DNA of 13,451 nucleotides from Pseudomonadota bacterium (GTDB taxonomy: Bacteria; Pseudomonadota; Gammaproteobacteria; Xanthomonadales; Rhodanobacteraceae): contig JANXVS010000473.1 in the NCBI GenBank assembly GCA_025351555.1, positions 1-13,451 on the forward strand, in the 5' to 3' direction. Under the pieces are notes generated by a model. The model was not told where the DNA came from. It was given only the letters and a program-made list of their open reading frames with translations, and made no database searches. The position numbers and the translations under genes were made by a program. This document shows, in pieces, positions 7,485 through 13,451 of this stretch (the stretch's first letter is position 1; every line of letters begins with the position of its first letter).

Positions 7485-8849
7485 ATGCGCAGGATGTGCC
7501 TTTTGTTAGTGTTTTTTTCTATCGCAAGCACGTCCGTGTTTGCCGCCACCGTGCCCGTGCACTTCGGCCTGTTCGGCAATATCCACACCGCGACGCCGGC
7601 CGGCGAAGTCAAGCGCACCGTCGTGCTGATTTCCGATCGCAACGGCTGGGATGCGCGCAGCGAATCGCTGGCGACCGCGCTGAGCCACGAAGGTGCGCTG
7701 GTGTTTGGCGTGGATCTACCGGCGTATCTTAAGCAAATGGAATCGATCAAGGACAAGTGTTCGTTTCCGGCAGCGCATTTCGAGGAAATGAGCGACTGGA
7801 TGCAGCGCAACCAGAAGGTTGCAAAGTTTACTTATCCACTTTTGATCGGCGATGGCGCGGGCGCCGCGCTGGCGTATGCGGTCGATGCGCAGGCGCCCAA
7901 GGGCACGTTCGCCGGATTGATTACGCTGGGCTACGATTTCGGAGTGCGTTTGCTCAAGCCGATCTGCGCGGGCGACGCCGGCAAGACGTCGACAGCCGAT
8001 GCGAGTGGCCAGTTTCGCATCGTGCCGGTCAACAAATTGCCGAATCCTTGGCTGCCGTTGCCGTTCGCTCCTGGCGCGGTACACAACGGCGCACTGGCTA
8101 AATTGGATGCCATGCTGAAATTGTCGCAGCACGCACCGGCTCCAGCTGGTGCCGATCTCGCCGCCCAACTGGCGCGCTTCACCGAGCCAGTCGTGAGCGC
8201 GCCGGGTCTGCCCGAAGACGTGGCCGACCTGCCCCTGGTCGAAGTTGCCGCGCGGGGCGCGTTCGCAAACCGCTATGCCGTCATCCTCACCGGCGACGGC
8301 GGCTGGGCCGGGCTTGATGTTGCCGTTGCCGATCAATTGTCCAAACGCGGCATCGCCGTGGTCGGCCTGAACACGCTGAAGTTTTTCTGGCAGACGCGCA
8401 AGCCCGAGGAAGCGGCCGATGCGCTGACCCGCATCATCGGCCACTACGGCGCCGAACATCCACAGGCCGACTTCGTCGTGATCGGCTATTCCTTCGGCGC
8501 AGCACTGGCACCGGTCGTGATCAATCGTCTGCCCGACGCCGCGCGTGCGCGCATCGCCGCGCAAGTGCTGATCTCGCCCGATCCGGAAGCCGTGTTCGAG
8601 GTCAAGATGGGCGATTGGTTCGGCTCAGCGCATCACGAAGGCGTGATTCCAATCTCGCCCGAGATCGCCAGGACCAAAGTGCCGGTGATCTGTGTGCACG
8701 GCGATGAAGAAGGTGCCGACAGTTTCTGCCAGACCCTCGTCGGCAAACCGAATGTGCGCCAGCTCGTGTTGTCTGGCGGGCATCATTACAACGGCGATTA
8801 CGACAAGCTGGGGGCGAGTATCGTGGCGAGTTTGCCGCAGAAGAAGTAG
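7485..8849 (+). CDS. acvB: AcvB/VirJ-family periplasmic aminoacyl-phosphatidylglycerol hydrolase
   Basis: This 454-aa secreted protein has a signal peptide at 1-20 (SVFA cleavage). It is two repeated alpha/beta-hydrolase halves, the arrangement of Agrobacterium AcvB, which hydrolyses lysyl-PG. The second half (about 255-454) is VirJ-like and looks active: LTGDGGW (268-274), nucleophile S336 in GYSFGA, D407 in HGDEEG and H433/H434 in SGGHHY. The first half (about 40-230) looks inactive: SDRNGW replaces SGDGGW, and GDGAG (122-126) replaces the G-x-S-x-G elbow, losing the serine. C92 and C161 fall where the 320-aa paralogue at 11602-12564 has C150 and C219. It probably sits in one transcript with pepP and converges on mprF, the likely source of its substrate. 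No virB genes are nearby, so a VirJ role in T-DNA transfer is unlikely. Its stop codon lies inside a REP element. Confidence 0.88.
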   Translation: MRRMCLLLVFFSIASTSVFAATVPVHFGLFGNIHTATPAGEVKRTVVLISDRNGWDARSESLATALSHEGALVFGVDLPAYLKQMESIKDKCSFPAAHFEEMSDWMQRNQKVAKFTYPLLIGDGAGAALAYAVDAQAPKGTFAGLITLGYDFGVRLLKPICAGDAGKTSTADASGQFRIVPVNKLPNPWLPLPFAPGAVHNGALAKLDAMLKLSQHAPAPAGADLAAQLARFTEPVVSAPGLPEDVADLPLVEVAARGAFANRYAVILTGDGGWAGLDVAVADQLSKRGIAVVGLNTLKFFWQTRKPEEAADALTRIIGHYGAEHPQADFVVIGYSFGAALAPVVINRLPDAARARIAAQVLISPDPEAVFEVKMGDWFGSAHHEGVIPISPEIARTKVPVICVHGDEEGADSFCQTLVGKPNVRQLVLSGGHHYNGDYDKLGASIVASLPQKK

Positions 8850-8899
8850 CGTGCGCTACGCGCACGAATGAATGAAATCGTGCGCGCAGCGCACGCTAC
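8846..8899. repeat. Inverted pair of GTAG-type REP units (SMAG/BIME-like), probable transcript barrier
   Basis: Unit 1 (8846-8866, plus): GTAG, then stem CGTGCG, loop CTACG, stem CGCACG. Unit 2 (8899-8879, minus): GTAG, CGTGCG, loop CTGCG, CGCACG. They face each other across 12 bp. The whole element is a 22-bp inverted repeat with one mismatch and a 10-nt loop. A GTAG foot beside a GC hairpin is the hallmark of REP sequences mobilised by RAYT (IS200-like) transposases, such as SMAGs of Stenotrophomonas. It lies between the ends of two convergent genes and could block readthrough, although no U-tract follows. The TAG of the first GTAG is the acvB stop codon. Confidence 0.85.
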
Positions 8900-8955
8900 G
8901 GACTGGTGACGACGAGGATTCACGATCTGAGATATCGGATGGTTTATCGCCGTGA

Positions 8956-11574
8956 TCAACTGCCGCCAATCAAAAACCGCCTGTACCCGCCCGACACCAA
9001 CGCCGCGATATCGATCAGCAGGCCCGGCACCCAGGTGCCGCGCGGGTAGGCCAGGTACGAGCCGACCCAATCGGGTTTGAATTTGTCCTTGTACTTGCGC
9101 ACGCCCTGATAGTTGTACAAGCGGTTGCCGTACTGGAACGCGAGCGCGGCGAGACGTTCGTTGACGCGTGCGTAGGGATTGTCGCCGACGCGCGACAGCG
9201 GCGCCATGCCGAGGCTGAAGATCGCGTAGCCCTGTTCCTGCGCCCACAGCATGACCTTGGCGAACAGGAAATCCATCGTGCTGCGCGGGGCGTCGGCGAC
9301 GTGGCGCATCAGGTCCACGCTGGCGTGACCACCAGGTCCGTACGGCGGCAGCACGTTCGCGAACGCGATCAGCTCGCCATCGCGGTGCACCAGGCCGAGC
9401 GGGCTCCAGGCGAAATACGCCGGATCGAAGCGGCCGAGCGAAAAGCCCTTCTCGTTGCCTTCCTTGTCTGCCAGCCAGGCATCGGATACGCGCTCCAGCT
9501 CGCTGACGAGCGCAGTATCGAACGGCGGGTATACAAGGGTAAAAGTCAACTTTTCCTTTTGTGCACGATTGCACGCCTGGCGCAGGTCTTCCCAGCGCTT
9601 GCCGGCAAGCGAGAATTCCTCGAGCCTGACCAAGGCCAGCTCGCCGAGCTTGAACAGGTCGAAGCCGTGGTCGTGATAGCGCGACAGATCCGGTTCCAGC
9701 ACTTCGTAGAACACCGGCATGCGGTCTTGGGCGTCGGCGAAATGGCGGAAGTCGAGAATTGCGCGATCGATGCCGGCGTCGGTGCCGCAGGGTGAACCGA
9801 GCGCGACGAGGCGATCGCGGATCGCGCCATAGGCGATCACGGCCTGATGATCGGCCGCCCAGAACAGATGCTTGTCGGCCATGAAAGTCAGATGCGCGAA
9901 TTCGCCGCCGCCGTGTTCCCGGTACAGCGCGCGCGCGCGTTCGAGTTCATTGTGATCCGGCAGCACCAGCTGTGGACGCTTGACCGCAAACACCTGCCAG
10001 ATCGTGTAGATCACCAGGCCAAGCAAGGCGGCAGCGAGGCCGCGGCCTATGCGCGAAGTGTGCTCGCCGAAGCCGACGTAGAACAGATCGAACGAGTCAT
10101 CGCCCAGCACCTGGGCGACTCCAATCGCGAAGAATACAAGTACACAAAGCAACAATCCGGCGTACCAGCCGAGTGTGGTCGCCGAGGTCAGGGTCATCGC
10201 GCGCCGCGTGAACGCGCGCTTGCGCGTACGCAACAGCGCGGCGACCGCGAGCAGAAACAGCGCTTCGCCGAAATGCAGACCTTTGGTGATCGCCAGTCCC
10301 GCGCTGAGCAGCAGCAGCCATTGTGAGACCCGATATGCCAGACGCAAGCGGCCGTCGATACCGCGCGCGAGCCCGAGCAACAAGACGCCGGAAACGATGC
10401 TGAACCAGTTCGAGCTTTCCACGGCCAGGATCGGCAGGTTCGCGCGCACGACTTCGATGTGCTCGATGACCGACGGTATGGCTGCCGAGGCCAATTGCAT
10501 CGCTCCGGCGCCGAAGGTCAGCACGGCGAGCAGACGTGTGCCCAGATCCGCGAGCAAGGTGACCGGCAGGCCGAGGACGCCGAACAGTGGATGGCCGGCG
10601 AGACGTTGGCGCAGACGATTGAGCAGCGGCATGCGCTGGGTCAGCATTTCCGAGCCTAGATACAGACTGCCAAGCAGTGGCAGCAGGTAATAGGCGATAC
10701 GGAACAGCACCAGACCCGACACGATAGGCGCGTGATCGTAGCCGGCTTCGGTCAAGGCCAGCAGCATCAAGCCGTCGAACACGCCCAGTCCACCCGGCAC
10801 CAGGCTGACCAGGCCAAGCGTGGTCGCACCGGCAAAAGCACCAAGCATCAGTCCGGGTTTCACATGGGCGCCGGACAGATATAGACAGGCGTACAGGGTC
10901 GCGGCGGTCAGCAGCCAGTCGAGAAACGAGATCAGGGTCAGTTGCAGCTTCAGTGGCAGCGGCGGCATGCCCATTTCCGCCGGGAGCCAACGCATCAGTG
11001 CCCGCCGCGTGGTCAGGAAAAAGTATAAAGGTAGATAAAGTGCGGCCGCGACGAGGATGCCGAACGCCGCTATCCGTTGTGCCGTACCGCTGGTCATCGG
11101 CAGCGAGCTGGTGACCAGGGTCAGCACGACCAGCAGGCTCAGGCCCAGCGGTAGCGACAGTGCCTGCATGCCGATCAGTGCTGCCGCGCGCGGCAATTCA
11201 ACGCGCTGCGAGGTGAGGCCCATCAGGCGGATGCCGGCGCCGACTGCGCCGGACAAGTTCAGGGTATTGGCCAGGCTGTTGGCGACGAAGGCCAGGCGCA
11301 AGTAGTCGCGTGTGCGCAGGCCCAGTTTGAGCCAGTGCCCGATCAGGATGTCCACGCAGCCGGTGAAGACGACGCTAAGGGTGGCTAGCGCGGCGACGCC
11401 CAGTGCCGGCAAAGTTGGCACATCCAGCAGGGTGCGTTGCACTTCGGGCAGATTGAACTCGTCGACGCCGCGCCAGAGTAGCCAGGCGGTCAATGCCAGG
11501 AAGGCGCTCGGCACGATCCAGCGCAGACGCGCAAAAAAATGGCGTCCGGTGTGCGTTGTGCTGGAATCGCTCAT
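8956..11574 (-). CDS. mprF: Bifunctional phosphatidylglycerol lysyltransferase/flippase MprF
   Basis: This 872-aa inner-membrane enzyme transfers an amino acid (typically lysine) from aminoacyl-tRNA to phosphatidylglycerol and flips the product, lowering surface negative charge and protecting against cationic peptides. Residues about 15-535 hold around 14 hydrophobic helices, with the UPF0104/flippase signature SLVPGGLGVFDG (257-268). Residues about 540-850 form the cytosolic GNAT-like DUF2156 synthase domain, with EKGFSLGRFD (708-717), DLMRH (754-758), FSLGMAPLS (786-794) and the YNYQGVRKYKDKF block (820-832). Both modules look complete, and length is normal. The start ATG at 11574 lacks a clear Shine-Dalgarno and lies 27 nt after the upstream hydrolase stop, suggesting one operon. 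The donor amino acid (Lys or Ala) cannot be told by eye. Confidence 0.96.
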   Translation of the reverse strand: MSDSSTTHTGRHFFARLRWIVPSAFLALTAWLLWRGVDEFNLPEVQRTLLDVPTLPALGVAALATLSVVFTGCVDILIGHWLKLGLRTRDYLRLAFVANSLANTLNLSGAVGAGIRLMGLTSQRVELPRAAALIGMQALSLPLGLSLLVVLTLVTSSLPMTSGTAQRIAAFGILVAAALYLPLYFFLTTRRALMRWLPAEMGMPPLPLKLQLTLISFLDWLLTAATLYACLYLSGAHVKPGLMLGAFAGATTLGLVSLVPGGLGVFDGLMLLALTEAGYDHAPIVSGLVLFRIAYYLLPLLGSLYLGSEMLTQRMPLLNRLRQRLAGHPLFGVLGLPVTLLADLGTRLLAVLTFGAGAMQLASAAIPSVIEHIEVVRANLPILAVESSNWFSIVSGVLLLGLARGIDGRLRLAYRVSQWLLLLSAGLAITKGLHFGEALFLLAVAALLRTRKRAFTRRAMTLTSATTLGWYAGLLLCVLVFFAIGVAQVLGDDSFDLFYVGFGEHTSRIGRGLAAALLGLVIYTIWQVFAVKRPQLVLPDHNELERARALYREHGGGEFAHLTFMADKHLFWAADHQAVIAYGAIRDRLVALGSPCGTDAGIDRAILDFRHFADAQDRMPVFYEVLEPDLSRYHDHGFDLFKLGELALVRLEEFSLAGKRWEDLRQACNRAQKEKLTFTLVYPPFDTALVSELERVSDAWLADKEGNEKGFSLGRFDPAYFAWSPLGLVHRDGELIAFANVLPPYGPGGHASVDLMRHVADAPRSTMDFLFAKVMLWAQEQGYAIFSLGMAPLSRVGDNPYARVNERLAALAFQYGNRLYNYQGVRKYKDKFKPDWVGSYLAYPRGTWVPGLLIDIAALVSGGYRRFLIGGS

Positions 11575-11601
11575 GGTTGTGCCGAGTCTGGCGCCGATGG
11601 A

Positions 11602-12564
11602 CTACCGGTCGGATGCGGCAACGTGTCGCGGAGCGCCGTCGAGCCGATCCAGCAGATCGAGCAGGCCCTGACGATATTGCGGCATCCAGTTTCTCGGCAC
11701 CGAGTAGCCGTGTCCGACCTTCGGCAGCATGACGACTTGGCCGCCTTTGACCTGCTCGACAAACTCTCTGGTTGCCGGTGGGTTGCAGACCTGGTCGATC
11801 TCGCCCTGCAGCACGATCCAGGGTGCGCCGACCTTGGGCACCGTGTTGAAGATCGGCGTGTACGGCGCCTTGGACATCTTCGTGGCCGTCAGCTTGCCGG
11901 CGCCTTCGCACCAGGGTTTGTGGATGATCAGATCCGGGCAGAAACCCAGCGTCATCGCGCCGCCGAAACGGGTATCGCCCGCCTGCGCCAGCGCGGCGTA
12001 CGCAATCGTCGCGCCAGAGGAATAACCGATCAGGACGGGCCGAAAAGTCGATGGCAGTTTCATCCGGGTTTTCACCGTCTCGCCGAGTTGATCGAGCAGC
12101 CCTGAGGCATCGCTGCATTTGCCATCGCCGGTTTCCAGATCCTTGAGGAAGGCCGGTGTGCTGAAACCTGCCACCCAATAGCCCAGCTCCGCCGCCGTGC
12201 GCGCCATATCCCATACGCCCAAGTTCCAGCCGCCATCGCCGGAAGCAAACAGCGCCAGACCGCGCGCCTGTCCTTGCGGCGCATAGATCGTCACTTCGCC
12301 GAGTCCGTCCACATCGAAAATGCGCGCGGCTGCTGGATCATGCGCCGGTGGCTTGGGTTTTGCCTTTGCCACGGGTGCCGGTGCTGCTTTGGCGCGAATG
12401 GATTTGGCTACGTGTGGATTTTGTTTCATTTTCGAAGGCGCGGCTGCCGCCGTCGATGGCACCGGCGTCGACGATGTCGTGTGCTCGGCAGCGGCCGAAT
12501 GGGTCGAAGTGGCGACGGTGGCGGCCAGCAACAGCGCGGCTGGCGCGATCAAGCGCGAAAACAT
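11602..12564 (-). CDS. Secreted VirJ/AcvB-like alpha/beta hydrolase, single-domain, upstream of mprF
   Basis: This 320-aa exported protein has a signal peptide at about 1-26 (ending HSAAA), a Ser/Thr/Ala/Pro/Lys-rich linker at about 28-78, then one alpha/beta-hydrolase domain (80-312). The catalytic set is complete: SGDGGW oxyanion loop (108-113), nucleophile S182 in GYSSG, D257 in QGEIDQ and H285 in VGHGYS. It aligns by eye with the first half of the AcvB protein at 7485-8849: PAFLKDLE...DGKC against PAYLKQME...KDKC, and VLIGYSSGATIAYA against LLIGDGAGAALAYA. That half of AcvB has lost the serine. Cysteines C150, C209, C219 and C260 could form disulfides. A good AGGAG (12575-12571) lies 6 nt before the ATG at 12564. 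Being 27 nt ahead of mprF, it probably acts on MprF's product or a related lipid. The substrate is inferred only. Confidence 0.87.
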   Translation of the reverse strand: MFSRLIAPAALLLAATVATSTHSAAAEHTTSSTPVPSTAAAAPSKMKQNPHVAKSIRAKAAPAPVAKAKPKPPAHDPAAARIFDVDGLGEVTIYAPQGQARGLALFASGDGGWNLGVWDMARTAAELGYWVAGFSTPAFLKDLETGDGKCSDASGLLDQLGETVKTRMKLPSTFRPVLIGYSSGATIAYAALAQAGDTRFGGAMTLGFCPDLIIHKPWCEGAGKLTATKMSKAPYTPIFNTVPKVGAPWIVLQGEIDQVCNPPATREFVEQVKGGQVVMLPKVGHGYSVPRNWMPQYRQGLLDLLDRLDGAPRHVAASDR

Positions 12565-12595
12565 TTCAATCTCCTGGGGCCGTGCTGCACACGAT

Positions 12596-12621
12596 TGCCG
12601 GATGAAAACCCGGAACCGGCA
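12596..12621 (-). other. Inverted repeat in the predicted 5' leader of the hydrolase-mprF operon
   Basis: TGCCGG (12596-12601) and CCGGCA (12616-12621) could form a 6-bp stem, with further CCGG self-complementarity inside the loop. It lies about 30-60 nt before the hydrolase start codon, within the leader expected from the candidate promoter at 12641-12649. It may be no more than a chance GC palindrome. Confidence 0.3.
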
Positions 12622-12640
12622 GGGTGATATTCCAGCGTGA

Positions 12641-12649
12641 ATTATCGCA
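12641..12649 (-). promoter_or_regulatory. Candidate extended -10 promoter of the hydrolase-mprF operon
   Basis: On the minus strand TGCGATAAT has the TGn extension before a GATAAT -10 box (five of six). The predicted start is near 12634, giving a leader of about 70 nt. No good -35 is visible. No terminator separates cydX from this gene (138-bp gap), so readthrough from the cyd operon is an alternative. Confidence 0.32.
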
Positions 12650-12702
12650 CGCGTATGGGCGCGCGTCCGTTGCCGGCGACAAGATCCGTGAATTGCGCGC
12701 GT

Positions 12703-12834
12703 TCAATGTGCCGGATTGTGCTCGTCGACGTTGCGTTTGGCCTGCTCATCGGCGTTCAGCTCGAACCACATCGCGTTGAGGATGGCGAACGCGCAAGCCA
12801 GGCCAAGGCCCAGGATCCAGCTGAAGTACCACAT
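12703..12834 (-). CDS. cydX: Cytochrome bd oxidase small subunit CydX
   Basis: This 43-aa single-TM inner-membrane protein stabilises the haem centres of the CydAB quinol oxidase. It begins MWYFSWILGLGLACAFAILN, followed by AMWFELNADEQ and a charged tail (KRNVDEHNPAH). The MWYFxWILG start and the N-x-x-W-x-E segment are the CydX/YbgT family signature. The ATG (12834-12832) follows AGGAG at 12846-12842 with 7 nt spacing and comes 12 nt after the cydB stop. This gives the cydB-cydX order seen in E. coli. The gene is short enough to be missed by length-filtered annotation. Confidence 0.95.
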   Translation of the reverse strand: MWYFSWILGLGLACAFAILNAMWFELNADEQAKRNVDEHNPAH

Positions 12835-12846
12835 GTTTCGTCTCCT

Positions 12847-13451
12847 TCAATACATGCCGTGCGAGCGGCGCACATGTTCCAGACTCACGCGTCCGCGCAA
12901 CACGCGGTACACCCACGCCGTATAGGCCAGCACGATCGGCAGCAGGGCCACGGTGCTGAGCAGCATCAGGCCAAGCGTGCTCTTGCTGCTGGAAGCATCC
13001 CAGACGGTCAGGCTGCTGTTTGGGTCCAGGCTTGACGGCAGCAGGAAGGGGAACAGGGCGAAGCCTGCCGAAAGTATGGTCGCGGCGATGGTCAGCGCAC
13101 TGGCGGCAAACGCCGTCCGGTGTCGTGGCGACAAGCTCAGCGCGGCCATCGCTGCAGCGGACACCACAGCCAACGCCGGCGCCAGCCAGAAAATGAAATG
13201 ACGCCCGGGGAAACCGGCGAACCAGTTACCCTGCACAAGGACATGCTTGAGCAAGGGATTCGACGGCACATCGCCCGCAACGACCGAAACGATGGCGTAA
13301 CCAGGTTGGCCAAATGCAAGCCAGGCGCCCGCTGCAAGGTACAGCAGCACGAAGACAATGACCGCGATGCGCGCAACGCGCGATGCACGCGCGGCAAGCG
13401 CGATATCGGCCTTCATCGCCGCGTAGGCCGCACCGTGCATCAGGATCATCG
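12847..13451 (-). CDS. cydB: Cytochrome bd quinol oxidase subunit II, C-terminal part (partial)
   Basis: This is the last 200 or so residues of CydB (usual length about 380 aa); the start lies beyond the right window edge. CydB is the second membrane subunit of the cytochrome bd quinol:O2 oxidoreductase, a high-affinity, proton-pumping-independent terminal oxidase. Visible features are hydrophobic helices ([80 protein letters not shown]), the periplasmic GRHFIFW segment and the diagnostic LTVWDASSS motif before the last helix. The C-terminus ends in HGMY. Its stop codon overlaps the upstream edge of the cydX ribosome binding site. No frameshift is seen in the part present. Confidence 0.97.
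   Translation of the reverse strand, partial: MILMHGAAYAAMKADIALAARASRVARIAVIVFVLLYLAAGAWLAFGQPGYAIVSVVAGDVPSNPLLKHVLVQGNWFAGFPGRHFIFWLAPALAVVSAAAMAALSLSPRHRTAFAASALTIAATILSAGFALFPFLLPSSLDPNSSLTVWDASSSKSTLGLMLLSTVALLPIVLAYTAWVYRVLRGRVSLEHVRRSHGMY

Noticed and set aside
7716..8564. 282-aa minus-strand open frame opposite acvB
   Set aside because: It is the antisense shadow of the acvB catalytic domain, with no ribosome binding site or recognisable domain.
7485..8849. A VirJ role in type IV secretion or T-DNA transfer
   Set aside because: No virB/virD genes or other conjugation genes are in the window. The two-half AcvB architecture beside mprF points to lipid hydrolysis.
10097..12214. Minus-strand open frames of 279-297 aa at 10097-10990 and 11375-12214
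   Set aside because: They lie in another frame of mprF and of the hydrolase, with Arg/Ala-rich translations lacking any family motif.

Overview
The window reads as a GC-rich gammaproteobacterial chromosome, most likely from the Xanthomonadales/Lysobacterales (Rhodanobacteraceae-like). The pointers are a TIGR02449-type ZapB-like coiled-coil gene fused translationally to zapA, followed by 6S RNA, with ygfB-pepP lying divergently. This is the classic gammaproteobacterial zapA-ssrS / ygfB-pepP neighbourhood. The taxonomic call is inference; no rRNA or species marker is present.

Layout. (1) Positions 1-717, minus strand: a ZapB-like gene, zapA (ATGA overlap) and 6S RNA, the last running up to the window's left edge. 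A well-formed promoter (TTGACC-17-TATAGT) ends so close to the ZapB-like start codon that the mRNA is probably leaderless. (2) 749-5401, minus: one very large gene for a membrane-anchored c-di-GMP enzyme. It has a periplasmic two-component-type beta-propeller plus Y_Y_Y sensor, one TM helix, two PAS domains, GGDEF and EAL. It sits exactly between zapA's operon and ygfB, where the enterobacterial arrangement has only a short intergenic region. (3) 5513-8849, plus: ygfB, pepP and an AcvB-type periplasmic hydrolase of the VirJ/AcvB family (lysyl-phosphatidylglycerol hydrolase). (4) 8846-8899: a dimeric inverted GTAG-type REP element between the convergent acvB and mprF genes; its first GTAG contains the acvB stop codon. 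(5) 12564-8956, minus: a second, stand-alone VirJ/AcvB-like secreted hydrolase, then mprF (aminoacyl-PG synthase/flippase). (6) 13451-12703, minus: the C-terminal half of cydB and the 43-aa cydX of a cytochrome bd oxidase.

The most interesting unit is the lipid-modification module at 7485-12564. MprF makes and flips aminoacyl-phosphatidylglycerol. It is flanked by two secreted alpha/beta hydrolases related to the known aminoacyl-PG hydrolase AcvB. The 454-aa protein has a degenerate first half and an intact catalytic second half. The 320-aa protein resembles the first half of AcvB but keeps a complete Ser-Asp-His set. This suggests a synthesis-flipping-removal cycle with two hydrolases of possibly different specificity. 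No mobile elements, tRNAs, rRNAs or CRISPR arrays were seen. All intergenic gaps are below 150 bp.
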